This document shows, piece after piece, positions 17,895 to 26,535 of a stretch of DNA of 64,000 bases; within the stretch, counting starts at the first letter, position 1, and each line of letters begins with the position of its first letter. The DNA is taken from NCBI RefSeq assembly GCF_046098205.1, contig NZ_JBJURJ010000008.1, positions 265,945-329,944 of the forward strand, given 5' to 3'. A program made the position numbers and the translations under genes. The DNA comes from Paenibacillus_AR mesotrionivorans. Its GTDB lineage: Bacteria > Bacillota > Bacilli > Paenibacillales > NBRC-103111. The notes under the pieces are model-generated. The model was not told the DNA's origin, did no database searches, and saw nothing but the letters and a program-made list of their open reading frames with translations.

Positions 17895-20555
17895 TCAACT
17901 ACACCGGCTATACCCGCAGCTGGTACAGGTTTTGCACCCGTCCGACGGGATCAGCGAGGCGCTGCCGCAGCTGGGGCAGATGTCCTTGCTGACGGTGCCC
18001 AGGTCCAGGCTGCTGTGGCCGTGACCGTGGCCGCCTTGGGCGTCGTGGCCATGATCCGCTGCCGCGGGAGCGTGGCTGTGGGCGGCGGCTTCGGCTGCTG
18101 CGGTGACATACGCTGAGCTGTTATGCGCGGCGGCGGCGGCGTTGGCCTGCACGTGCATTTCCAGCGATTTGGCGACAGCGTCGGCGATGGACTCCACTCT
18201 GTTGGCGCCGAAGCCGATGGCGCCGGAACCGCCGATGCCCTTCAAGTGTTTAATCAGCAGGGCTTCCTTGTTGCCATGATTGCCGTAGCGCAGGAACAGG
18301 GAGCATACCCGGCCCAGAGCCTCGGACATGGCGAACACGTCGGAGCCTGCTTTGCCTACGTTCAGGAAGATTTCGCTGGGGATACCGTCCAGATCGTTGA
18401 TGGTGATATAGGCCATCCCGAATGGTGTGTTTACCTTATAGGTTGCGCCGCGGAGTACCTGCGGACGGCGTTTGTATTGATTATCGAAAACCTGCTCGGT
18501 TTTCTTGTCCACGTTGACGGCGAGGGCCGAGCCGATGGCTTCAAAAGACTCATTTTCCACTTTCTCTTGCTCCGGCTTCACTTCTTCTGCAACCGGCTCC
18601 GCTTCCTTCTTGTCCTCCTTCTTCTCGGTGGACAATACCTGCACATCGCGGCTGCCGTCCCGGTAGATGGTGACACCCTTACAGCCCAGATCGAAGGCCA
18701 ACTCATACAAGCGTTCGGTTTCCTCCACCGTAAAGTCGGCAGGGCAGTTGGCGGTTTTGGAGATGGAGCTGTCCACCCAACGCTGGATGGCTGCTTGTGC
18801 CCGGATATGGTCCTCTGCGGACAGGTTCATTGCGGTGACGAAATAATCCGGCAGCTCCTCCCCGGGATGTGCATCCTTCCACTCCTGGGCAATCGGAACA
18901 AGCTGCTTGTCGAAGCCCAGGCGGCTTTGACGGAAATATTCAAAGGCGAAATACGGCTCGATCCCGGTGGAGGTGCCCACCATGGTTCCGGTGCTGCCCG
19001 TAGGCGCCTGAGTAATCACGGTTACATTGCGCATTCCCTTGGCCTGGATAGCGGCTCCCACTTCGGGGAAGGCCTCCACCATATTTTTCATAAAGCCGCT
19101 TTGCAGATATTTCTCCGCATCGAACTTCTTGAAGCTGCCCTTCTCCTCCGCAATCTCCGCAGAAGCCAGATAGGACTCCTTGGCCATAAAACCGTAGAGC
19201 TTGTCCAGGAATTCCAGAGATTCCGGGCTGCCGTAACGGATCTCCAGCTTGATCATCAGCTCGGCCAGACCCATGGAGCCCATGCCCACCCGGCGCTCGT
19301 TCAGCTGATTCTCCTTATTTTCTTCGAAATGGTAAGGAGTCTTGTCAATAACATTGTCCAGGAACCGGGCGGAATAGCGCACCACCCGGCCCAGCTCCTC
19401 CCATGCCACATCATGCTTCTCGGCATCGTAGAAACGGGACAGATTCACAGCGGACAGGTTGCATACGCCCCAAGCCGGCAGACCTTGCTCGCCGCAGGGG
19501 TTGGTGCAGATGATCGGGTTGAAATACCAGCTGTTGGACATCTGGTTATAATATTCCATAAAGACCACGCCGGGTTCGGCGGATTTCCAGGCTGATTCGA
19601 TAATGGTATGCCAGATGTCACGGGCTCTGACGGTTTTGTAGACCTTGACGGCCTTGCCCTTGGCTTTCCATTCATCCAGATCGCCGTTCCATACGGCATC
19701 ATATTCGCTGTCGGAGGTATCCGGGAACACCAGCTCCCAGTCCAGATCCTCCTTCACCGCTTTCATAAAACCGTTGCTAACGCACACGGAGAGGTTGGCG
19801 TTGGTGATTTGGTTCATGGTTTGTTTGACGGTGATAAAGTCCATCACGTCCGGATGCCAGTCATTCATCATCAGCATCAGAGCACCGCGCCGGCTGCCGC
19901 CCTGCTCGATAAGACCGGTAGTGTAGCTGAACAAACCGCCCCAGGATACTGCACCTGACGAGGAGCCGCTTACGCCACGAACAATCGACCGGCGGGGACG
20001 CAGAGAGGACAGGTTAATGCCGACTCCGCCGCCACGGGACATAATCTCCGTCATTTCGGACAGGGTGGACATAATGCCGCCACGGCTGTCATGGGGAGAC
20101 GGAACCACGTAACAGTTGAACAGGGTCAGTTCATCGCTGGCATCCGCACCTGCGGCGATCCGTCCGCCGGGCACCAGCTTCCAGTCATCCAGTATGTAGC
20201 GGAATTTCTCGGTCCATTCCTGGCGTTTCTCAGGTGTGGCTTCTACAGAAGCCATGGCTTTGGCCAGACGGTCCCACAGCTCCTCGGGGCTCTGCTCCTT
20301 GGTCAACGTCAGCTTTTCGATGGAGGATTCCACCATTTCCCCGCTGCGCAGCTTAATGGTGACCTGTTTGCCGTTTCGGGCTACTACTGTCCCCACTTCC
20401 TTAGCGGGGAACTTCGGATCGTCCTTGGTCAGCACCAAAACCGCATCCCCTACCTTGGTATTGTTCGTGTCGGGGTCCTTCATCGCATAGCGGTCCAAAA
20501 ATATTTTTTCGCTAAGCCCCTCCAATTTCGATTGCTTCAGTTGCATGGTTTCCAC
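17895..20555 (-). CDS. nrdJ: Class II (adenosylcobalamin-dependent) ribonucleoside-diphosphate reductase
   Basis: An 886-residue enzyme that makes deoxyribonucleotides using adenosylcobalamin, independent of oxygen. The visible core is the N-terminal DELTLFNCYVVPSP with the first redox Cys, CTNPCGEQGLPAWGVCNLSAVN (active-site Cys, Glu and the second redox Cys) and TGSTGTMVGTSTGIEP. The C-terminus has a CxxC...CxxC zinc-like motif (CPSCGSAS...CTSCGYSRC) that carries the reducing cysteines. Two oddities are an SH3/KOW-like insert at about residues 22-80 and a His/Ala-rich linker just before the zinc motif. The GTG at 20555 is chosen because GGGAGGG lies 7 bases upstream; the ATG three codons later is an alternative. 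Paired NrdR boxes lie upstream. Confidence 0.92.
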   Translation of the reverse strand: METMQLKQSKLEGLSEKIFLDRYAMKDPDTNNTKVGDAVLVLTKDDPKFPAKEVGTVVARNGKQVTIKLRSGEMVESSIEKLTLTKEQSPEELWDRLAKAMASVEATPEKRQEWTEKFRYILDDWKLVPGGRIAAGADASDELTLFNCYVVPSPHDSRGGIMSTLSEMTEIMSRGGGVGINLSSLRPRRSIVRGVSGSSSGAVSWGGLFSYTTGLIEQGGSRRGALMLMMNDWHPDVMDFITVKQTMNQITNANLSVCVSNGFMKAVKEDLDWELVFPDTSDSEYDAVWNGDLDEWKAKGKAVKVYKTVRARDIWHTIIESAWKSAEPGVVFMEYYNQMSNSWYFNPIICTNPCGEQGLPAWGVCNLSAVNLSRFYDAEKHDVAWEELGRVVRYSARFLDNVIDKTPYHFEENKENQLNERRVGMGSMGLAELMIKLEIRYGSPESLEFLDKLYGFMAKESYLASAEIAEEKGSFKKFDAEKYLQSGFMKNMVEAFPEVGAAIQAKGMRNVTVITQAPTGSTGTMVGTSTGIEPYFAFEYFRQSRLGFDKQLVPIAQEWKDAHPGEELPDYFVTAMNLSAEDHIRAQAAIQRWVDSSISKTANCPADFTVEETERLYELAFDLGCKGVTIYRDGSRDVQVLSTEKKEDKKEAEPVAEEVKPEQEKVENESFEAIGSALAVNVDKKTEQVFDNQYKRRPQVLRGATYKVNTPFGMAYITINDLDGIPSEIFLNVGKAGSDVFAMSEALGRVCSLFLRYGNHGNKEALLIKHLKGIGGSGAIGFGANRVESIADAVAKSLEMHVQANAAAAAHNSSAYVTAAAEAAAHSHAPAAADHGHDAQGGHGHGHSSLDLGTVSKDICPSCGSASLIPSDGCKTCTSCGYSRCS

Positions 20556-20628
20556 ATGAACACCCTCCCGGATAGGTTTATTTCGACTTGACAAAACATC
20601 TGGAATATGTTCTATAAAGAGGCAGAAC

Positions 20629-20677
20629 GTTCAAGATATAGTGCGAGAAGTCCATTATACACCACTATATGTAGTGA
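20629..20677 (-). promoter_or_regulatory. Pair of NrdR boxes upstream of nrdJ
   Basis: Positions 20662-20677 (CCACTATATGTAGTGA) closely match the NrdR-box consensus ACACTATATATAGTGT. A weaker box lies at 20629-20644 (GTTCAAGATATAGTGC, about 10 of 16). Their centres are 33 bp apart, three helical turns, which is the usual NrdR arrangement. Repression of nrdJ by ATP/dATP-bound NrdR is inferred. Confidence 0.75.
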
Positions 20678-20826
20678 TTCTAATAAAATAAAGACGAAAT
20701 TGGCGATTCTGTGCCGACAGGCCGGGAAGAAGCTTTTATTTTCTCGGTCTGGCTCACTTTTTCGTGGTCAATAAAAGATTGCGTCTTCTTCACCCTGCGT
20801 ACCAATATGGGTCCCTGCACGAATTT

Positions 20827-21017
20827 TAACGGAAGACGGTTTCCGTTATTTGCTGCGGTAGGGCTCATGGCGGCACGTTAGCGGAAAGCTATTTCCGTTA
20901 TTTCGCCTTCCTTAGAGGCTCCGAGTGAATTCTGACCCGGATAACGGAAACTCGCTTCCGCTATTTCGGGCGGTAGTAGCCTTGCAGGTGAATAGCGGAA
21001 ATTCGGTTCCGTTATTT
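20827..21017. repeat. Palindromic repeat cluster A (TARCGGAA...TTCCGYTATT)
   Basis: Four hairpin units lie between nrdJ and the D-amino-acid transaminase gene, at about 20827-20850, 20879-20902, 20941-20966 and 20991-21017. Each has TAACGGAA or TAGCGGAA, 5-8 variable bases, then TTCCGTTATT or TTCCGCTATT. They are the same family as cluster D at 41066-41483. No gene is credible in 20556-21168. Confidence 0.75.
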
Positions 21018-21168
21018 CCAAATATAGTGCCGTCCTCTATAGTAGATCGGCTTCATAAACAGCTATTGGGGACATTCAGCGCTGCCCATTCGACCCCCCT
21101 GTGCAATTCCGCGCGAATAGGGGTAAAATAGGGAAAACCTACTTTTGCCAAAAAGGAGCTTGTCCGCC

Positions 21169-22002
21169 ATGAAATTTCTCCATAATCTCACCATTACGGA
21201 TTACCAGGACGCGACGATACACCCGGATGACCGGGGTTATTACTTTGGGGACGGCATCTATGAGGTCTTCCGGATCTACAACGGACGCCTGTTTCAGGAG
21301 GATGCCCATCTGGTCCGGCTGGCCCGCAGTGCTGCTGAGCTCAGGATTCCTCTCCCCTACGGCCTTCCGGAAATCACCGGGCTGATGTACAAGCTGCTGG
21401 AGGAGGACCCGGTGGAAGAAGGGATCCTGTATCTGCAGATCACCCGCGGCGCCGCTCCCCGGGGCCATGCCTTCCCGCCGGAGGGCACCCAGCCCGTCTT
21501 GACCGCTTATTGCAAGCCTCTCCCCCGGAACCGGGACAAGATTACCGGCGGCATCCGCATCGTATCCGTGCCGGACATCCGGTGGCTGCGCTGCGACATC
21601 AAAACCCTGAACCTGCTGGGTAACGTATTGGCCAAGCAGGAGGCCGTTGAACGCGGAGCCGACGAGGCCGTGCTGCACCGCAGCGGAACCGTGACGGAAT
21701 GCAGCTCCTCCAACATTATGATGGTCAAGGACGGGACGTTATGGACTCATCCGGCAGATAACCTGATTCTGCCCGGCATCACCCGCCAGGTTGTGCTGGA
21801 GCAAGCCCGTACTGTGGGTATTCCGGTACAGGAGGCGGTCTTTAGCCTGGAGGAGCTGTACAGCGCCGATGAGGTGTTGATCACAGGAACCACCACCGAG
21901 GTGACACCGGTCATTCTCATCGACGAAACACCTATTGCAGGAGGACAGCCCGGCCCGATCACGCGGCAGCTGCAGCGGGAATACCAAACCTTATTTATGT
22001 AG
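21169..22002 (+). CDS. dat: D-amino-acid transaminase
   Basis: A 277-residue fold-type IV PLP enzyme that interconverts D-alanine and D-glutamate with their keto acids, feeding peptidoglycan synthesis. Starting at the ATG 21169 (AAGGAG upstream) puts the PLP lysine at residue 145 (CDIKTLNLL), the same number as in the Bacillus sp. YM-1 enzyme, which supports both the start and the identity. The N-terminal DRGYYFGDGIYEVFRIYNG and the phosphate-binding EVLITGTTTEV near residue 240 are typical; branched-chain aminotransferases differ around the KTLNLL motif. It is a single-gene unit ending in a strong terminator. Confidence 0.92.
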   Translation: MKFLHNLTITDYQDATIHPDDRGYYFGDGIYEVFRIYNGRLFQEDAHLVRLARSAAELRIPLPYGLPEITGLMYKLLEEDPVEEGILYLQITRGAAPRGHAFPPEGTQPVLTAYCKPLPRNRDKITGGIRIVSVPDIRWLRCDIKTLNLLGNVLAKQEAVERGADEAVLHRSGTVTECSSSNIMMVKDGTLWTHPADNLILPGITRQVVLEQARTVGIPVQEAVFSLEELYSADEVLITGTTTEVTPVILIDETPIAGGQPGPITRQLQREYQTLFM

Positions 22003-22029
22003 AAAACAGTCACTTCATCAGCATACTAA

Positions 22030-22072
22030 ACAGGGACGCGGAAAGCCATCATCCGTTCGTCCCTGTTTTTTT
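22030..22072 (+). terminator. Rho-independent terminator after dat
   Basis: Stem ACAGGGACG (22030-22038) pairs with CGTCCCTGT (22058-22066) and is followed by a run of T. It lies about 30 bp after the dat stop codon. Confidence 0.85.
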
Positions 22073-22265
22073 GTGGGGAATTCAACCAAGTTTTTTGCCA
22101 CATCTATAAATTAATAATAATTGATATAAGCTTATCTTGCTCCAGGCTATTCCATTGAAGATTGAGGTTCTTATCGATCCCCGCAAAAATTAATTTAACC
22201 GCTGCAAGCGAAACATTATGTACTAGTAAGGTGTTAGTAAGGGCTAAACGAAAAAGTAGGTTTTA

Positions 22266-22685
22266 TTACTGATTGAGAAGCTCTGCTCTTCGTTTTGAAC
22301 TTACTTCTATCTTTGGTCGTGAACCGGCTTTAGCAACATTAGTTCTAATTTCAGCAAGTAGTTGCTCTTTTTCTAGTCCGTTTGTAAATACACGATTATT
22401 TAAATTAACATTGGTTTTTTTGTTTACTAACTCAATGTAGCCTTGTGTTGGATTAACAAGTGTTAATGGCTCAGATTCGCCATAATATGCTAAATATAAA
22501 ATATACTTTGCTGCTTGTTTTAGATAAACTTCATCATCAATAATATAATTTTTTCCGTTGTGCATTCCTCCAAGTTGTTTGATTTGAATTTTCTCTCCTG
22601 AATGGAAGCTTCCTTTTAAAACTTCATCTACTTCAAAATCAGAAACAGTGAAGACCTTTAAGTTAACAAGAAGGACACATAACAA
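22266..22685 (-). pseudogene. N-terminally truncated hypothetical protein remnant
   Basis: The open frame of about 139 codons begins with a poor TTG start without a convincing ribosome site, and an in-frame stop lies just upstream. Sequence such as VFTVSDFEVDEVLKGSFHSG and KYILYLAYYGESEPLTLVNP reads like the C-terminal part of a secreted Firmicute protein whose signal peptide and first strands are missing. The region is AT-rich relative to the neighbouring genes. I know no function for it. It could still be an intact short cytoplasmic protein. Flanking 22073-22265 and 22686-22959 show no other gene. Confidence 0.5.
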
Positions 22686-22959
22686 ATCAAGCTATTTGTT
22701 GATAAATTGTCATAATTCTTATGATTTTTGCATTACGATTCTTTAAATAATGTTATATAACTCTAGCTAAGAATTGTTTTGTAATTTTTGGATACTTAAC
22801 CCGATTTTCGGTTTTAATTTCCGCAGAAACTTCAACATAAATCTGAATTATATCTCCCACGATAAGGTACGATCGCTTGTAACAATCGCATCTTGTGATT
22901 TTAGGCGGTTAAGTTATTATGATTTACAGTTTGTTGATGGCTTAAGGAGGTTAGATAAT

Positions 22960-23511
22960 TTGGGAAAGATAAAGCGAAGAAAAAAGCTCTTATTGCCGGT
23001 CATATTTATTGCAGTTTTTGGTGTAGGGTTCGGGATAGGCCGACTGACTGATGGGCCGATTGGCCAAGTGATTCGAACGCTGCAGATAAGACGAGCATTT
23101 GTGCAAATTCGTGATGAAGTTCGAATTAACAGCATTTTGCCGCCTGCGCCTGATGTTTCAATAAATGCCCAGCCTATTCCGGTAGTGCTCGGTGAGTATG
23201 AGTGGGTCTCTGCATCCGGCCGGAAATCTAAGAGGGATGCTTACGGGGAGGAAGAAATAAAAAAACTGGTTCCGGTGATAGCCACTGCTGGTGCAAAGGT
23301 AATGATAGATCGCGGCGAAATAAATAATCCTGTATTCGGAAGGGGAATACATTCGTTACGTTTCGGCCTTGCTGACGAATCCGACATAGAAGAGAGTTCA
23401 AGTTTTATAACTGTGCCGGAAGCTCCAGGATTATACAGGTATCGAATTGATTGTGAATGGATGATGGATCAAGGTCAAGCCGTTTTCTATTTTGCTCTAG
23501 AGGTCCAATAA
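22960..23511 (+). CDS. Membrane-anchored paralogue 1 of unknown function
   Basis: A 183-residue protein. The TTG at 22960 is chosen because AAGGAGG lies nine bases upstream and it starts just before a basic patch (GKIKRRKK) and a single anchor helix (about 8-27). Earlier in-frame codons give no sensible N-terminus. The rest would face outside: a PPAPDVSINAQPI opening, GEYEWVSASG, then APGLYRYRIDCEWMMDQGQA before the end. The pattern PPxPxVxVN...GxYxW...YRYRI is shared with the next gene, with which it forms a tandem pair 46 bp apart. It suggests a small beta-sandwich domain. The function is unknown. Confidence 0.7.
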   Translation: MGKIKRRKKLLLPVIFIAVFGVGFGIGRLTDGPIGQVIRTLQIRRAFVQIRDEVRINSILPPAPDVSINAQPIPVVLGEYEWVSASGRKSKRDAYGEEEIKKLVPVIATAGAKVMIDRGEINNPVFGRGIHSLRFGLADESDIEESSSFITVPEAPGLYRYRIDCEWMMDQGQAVFYFALEVQ

Positions 23512-23557
23512 TCATTTTGGCGGAACACAAAGCTAAAAAAGAGGAAGGAGGAAACAG

Positions 23558-24094
23558 ATGAAGAAGAGGGGAGTGCGGGGAAGCTTCGTTGTCTTGATTT
23601 CGTTGCTGCTTTTAACTATAGGTTTTTTTATCGGAAAGCTTACTGATGGATCGCTTAAGGAACTAACGCAGAAAATGGATAAACAGCAGCAGTATTTTGC
23701 ATTGCTGAAAGAGGTTTATATTGACGAAGGCTGGCCTCCTACACCGGAAGTTACCGTGAATGACCGCCTCATTGATTTGAAAGTAGGATATGTTAGCTGG
23801 TCTAATCGAGGGGGGGCTTATACACAGGATGCTTCCGACGTGCTGACAATGGATTTGCCAGCAGTAATAGTTCCAGGCGGAGCGACCATTCAGATTAAGC
23901 CTGGAAAAGTTAACAATCACGGTGCACCGATTGCTGGAATCAAGTCACTATCTTTGCGATATGCTGATGGAAAAAAAGAGAAGAACATATTTCAGGTTCC
24001 TGAACAGCAAGGTCTTTATAGGTATCGGATTGACGTTAAATGGAAACTGGATCAAGGTAATGCTTCTTTCTATTTCTCACTTCAAGTAGAGTAG
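23558..24094 (+). CDS. Membrane-anchored paralogue 2 of unknown function
   Basis: A 178-residue protein starting MKKRGVRGSFVV after a GGAAGGAGG site. One anchor helix (about 8-28) precedes an extracellular part with PPTPEVTVNDRLIDL, GYVSWSNRGG and QGLYRYRIDVKWKLDQGNASFYF. It is clearly a diverged copy of the preceding gene: same length, same FxIGKLTDG motif after the helix, same C-terminal Tyr-Arg-Tyr-Arg-Ile strand. The two are probably co-transcribed. The extracellular domain may bind a ligand or regulate a partner; nothing catalytic is visible. Confidence 0.75.
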   Translation: MKKRGVRGSFVVLISLLLLTIGFFIGKLTDGSLKELTQKMDKQQQYFALLKEVYIDEGWPPTPEVTVNDRLIDLKVGYVSWSNRGGAYTQDASDVLTMDLPAVIVPGGATIQIKPGKVNNHGAPIAGIKSLSLRYADGKKEKNIFQVPEQQGLYRYRIDVKWKLDQGNASFYFSLQVE

Positions 24095-24123
24095 TTATGG
24101 TTATAGACTAGCGTTCCTTTGCA

Positions 24124-24340
24124 GGTGACATCCATCGATACCAAACGATCTTGTTGATCACTTTGGGAAATGAGCGTAGGCGATACCTCAATACCATCGT
24201 TTCAGCAATGATTCTAAAATTCGCGGTTGCTCACCCCTTTGGCGTTCAAGGCGATAATCTGGTCCTCGATGCCGGTCACGTTTTTCTAGTGCTTTTTCAC
24301 CACAACAGGCTTGACTCCACCCCATTCGGTCTCCGTAGTT
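24124..24340 (-). pseudogene. IS256-family transposase remnant
   Basis: On the minus strand one frame reads VKPVVVKKH, a stop, KNVTGIEDQIIALNAKGVSN, REF, another stop, and then GIEVSPTLIS. This is the central N-terminal segment of IS256/MULE-type transposases (GxEDxIIxLYAKGxSxREI...YGxEVSPTLIS). At least two in-frame stops and loss of both ends mean it is dead. It covers only about 70 residues of a roughly 400-residue protein, and no terminal inverted repeats were found. An ORF at 24286-24528 with a good ribosome site reads into the fragment and ends at its first stop, but its first 50 residues match nothing I know. 24341-24719 otherwise shows no gene. Confidence 0.7.
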
Positions 24341-24719
24341 GTTCTTTTGTCCAAAGTCCCATGTATTCTCCCCAACTTTAATACAGTACCACTGGTTGTA
24401 GAACCGCCACACGCTACTCTACTCAGGCTTCCGCAACCACATCCATCTCTCCGAGATGCTGCAGCCTCTGTCTGCTTCGTCACAGTCAAGGCATCGTCCT
24501 CCCACAACAATGATATCGAAATCTTCATTCCACCTCCCTCCGCGCCACATTATCTATCAAACATAACCTTGGCTCCATTCCATTATCTGCACAACTGAGA
24601 CATTTCGGTAGCTTCCGCTCCCTCCCCGTTCCTTCCCCCACTCCACGTTATGAAAACCCAGCAATTGGTTCATACTATAGGATACTGCCTGATGTATGCT
24701 GACGATGGAGGTGTGTGGC

Positions 24720-26528
24720 ATGAGCGAACCAACAGCGCCGGAAGAGACGGTCCGGGCCTTAAGCAGCATTCTGGAGATGCACATCGACCGCAGCTGGCTT
24801 ACCGAGATGCGGCAGCGGGAGGAAAAAAACGGCCCCTGGGACGACTGGACCCTGTTCCAGCTGGCCTACGAGGCGGAGGCGTCCCGTCTGGTGGGAAGCT
24901 TCGACGAGCTGCTCTGCCTGAAGCATCTGACCCAGGTGGAGCCGATGGCCCATCAGCTGGAGACGGCACGCCGGGTGCTCCTGGAGATGCGGGGCCGGGC
25001 CATTCTGGCCGACGAGGTCGGTTTGGGCAAAACCATCGAAGCCGGGCTGATTCTGAAGGAATATATCGTGCGCGGCCTGGTCAAAAAAGCGCTGATCCTG
25101 GTCCCCGCCTCCCTGGTGCTGCAATGGGTGCGGGAGCTGAACTCCAAATTCGGCATCCCTGCCGCCGCCCAGAAGAAGGAATACATGTGGGAGCAGTGCG
25201 ACATCATCGTCGCCTCCATGGATACGGCCAAGCGGGATCCCCACCGGGAGATCGTCCTGAACATGGACTATGACATGGTCATTATCGATGAGGCCCACAA
25301 GCTGAAGAACAAAAAAACAACCAACTACCAATTTGTCAGCGAGCTGCGCAAAAAATACTGCCTGCTCCTTACTGCCACGCCTGTCCAGAATGATCTGAAG
25401 GAGCTGTACAACCTGATCAACGTGCTGAAGCCGGGCCAACTGGGCGGCCAGGGCCAATTCCAGTCCTCCTTCATTCTGAGCAAACGCACCCCCAAAAACG
25501 AGCGTGGCCTCCAGGACGAGCTGTCCAAAATCATGATCCGCAACCGGCGCAGCGACGGCGGTGTGACGTATACCAAACGCAAGGTACGCAATGTCACCCT
25601 GGAGCTTTCCCCGGAGGAAATGGAGCTGTACAACGGGGTCACCGACTTTGTGCGGCAGCGGTACGAGGAATCCCAAGGGGATCTCTCTGGGATTCTGTCT
25701 CTCGTGACGCTCCAGCGGGAGGTCTGCTCCAGCCGGGATGCGGTGTTCCTGACCTTGTTCAATATGTTCAAAAAAATGCCCGAGGACTCCCCCGTCCGCG
25801 GCCGCATCAACGAGCTGGTCCAGCTTATCAAGGGTATCAAGGCCAACACCAAGGCGGAAAAAGCGCTGGAGCTCATCGAAGAAATCAATGACAAGGTGAT
25901 TATTTTCACCGAGTACCGGGCCTCCCAGGAGTACCTCCTCCATTATTTGAAGGAGCGGGGCATCTCGGCAGTCCCGTACCGGGGCGGCATGAACCGGGGC
26001 AAAAAGGACTGGATGATGGACCTCTTCCGTACCCGGTCCAGAGTACTGGTGGCCACGGAGGCGGGCGGCGAGGGCATTAACCTGCAATTTTGCCACCATA
26101 TGATCAACTTCGATTTGCCGTGGAACCCCATGCGGGTGGAGCAGCGGATCGGCCGGGTGCACCGGCTGGGCCAGACCGAGGACGTGATCATCCACAATAT
26201 GTCCACCAAAGGCACCATTGAAGAGCATATCCTGTCCCTCCTGCATGAAAAAATCAACATGTTTGAGATGGTCATCGGCGGCCTCGACGCCATTCTGGAG
26301 CGGATCGAGAAGAAATCCGCCAGCCTGGAAAGCCTGCTCCTGCGGATGTCCCTGGAGTCCCGCAGCGATACGGAGCTGCGCAGCAGAATGGATGAGCTGG
26401 GAGCACAATTCCATAACGTGCGGCAGGAAGTGGAGGAGGAAGAGCACAAGACCGGAACGGGCTTGCCTGCAGCCTTCATGGCCTCTGCCCAAAACGCCCC
26501 CCCGCCCAACACCATCTCATGGAGGTGA
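24720..26528 (+). CDS. yqhH: SNF2/RapA-type helicase (YqhH-like)
   Basis: A 602-residue superfamily 2 helicase. Motif I is DEVGLGKTIEAG (about 97-109), motif II is DEAH at 190-193, motif III is LLTATPVQND (about 217), and the second RecA domain carries VLVATEAGGEGINLQ and NPMRVEQRIGRVHRLGQ (about 440-485). The ATG at 24720 follows GGAGGTG. The next gene is a YqhG homologue seven bases downstream, the same pairing as in Bacillus subtilis, which supports the name. Such proteins remodel protein-nucleic acid complexes in an ATP-dependent way; the specific target of YqhH is not known to me. Confidence 0.88.
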   Translation: MSEPTAPEETVRALSSILEMHIDRSWLTEMRQREEKNGPWDDWTLFQLAYEAEASRLVGSFDELLCLKHLTQVEPMAHQLETARRVLLEMRGRAILADEVGLGKTIEAGLILKEYIVRGLVKKALILVPASLVLQWVRELNSKFGIPAAAQKKEYMWEQCDIIVASMDTAKRDPHREIVLNMDYDMVIIDEAHKLKNKKTTNYQFVSELRKKYCLLLTATPVQNDLKELYNLINVLKPGQLGGQGQFQSSFILSKRTPKNERGLQDELSKIMIRNRRSDGGVTYTKRKVRNVTLELSPEEMELYNGVTDFVRQRYEESQGDLSGILSLVTLQREVCSSRDAVFLTLFNMFKKMPEDSPVRGRINELVQLIKGIKANTKAEKALELIEEINDKVIIFTEYRASQEYLLHYLKERGISAVPYRGGMNRGKKDWMMDLFRTRSRVLVATEAGGEGINLQFCHHMINFDLPWNPMRVEQRIGRVHRLGQTEDVIIHNMSTKGTIEEHILSLLHEKINMFEMVIGGLDAILERIEKKSASLESLLLRMSLESRSDTELRSRMDELGAQFHNVRQEVEEEEHKTGTGLPAAFMASAQNAPPPNTISWR

Positions 26529-26535
26529 GAACAGC

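Noticed and set aside
18123..19595. A 490-codon open frame on the plus strand
   Set aside because: It is antisense to nrdJ and shows no domain or ribosome site.
20556..21168. A possible cobalamin riboswitch upstream of nrdJ
   Set aside because: No B12-box-like sequence was seen; the interval is explained by NrdR boxes and repeat cluster A.
24759..26492. A 577-codon open frame on the minus strand
   Set aside because: It lies opposite the yqhH helicase, whose motifs are unambiguous.
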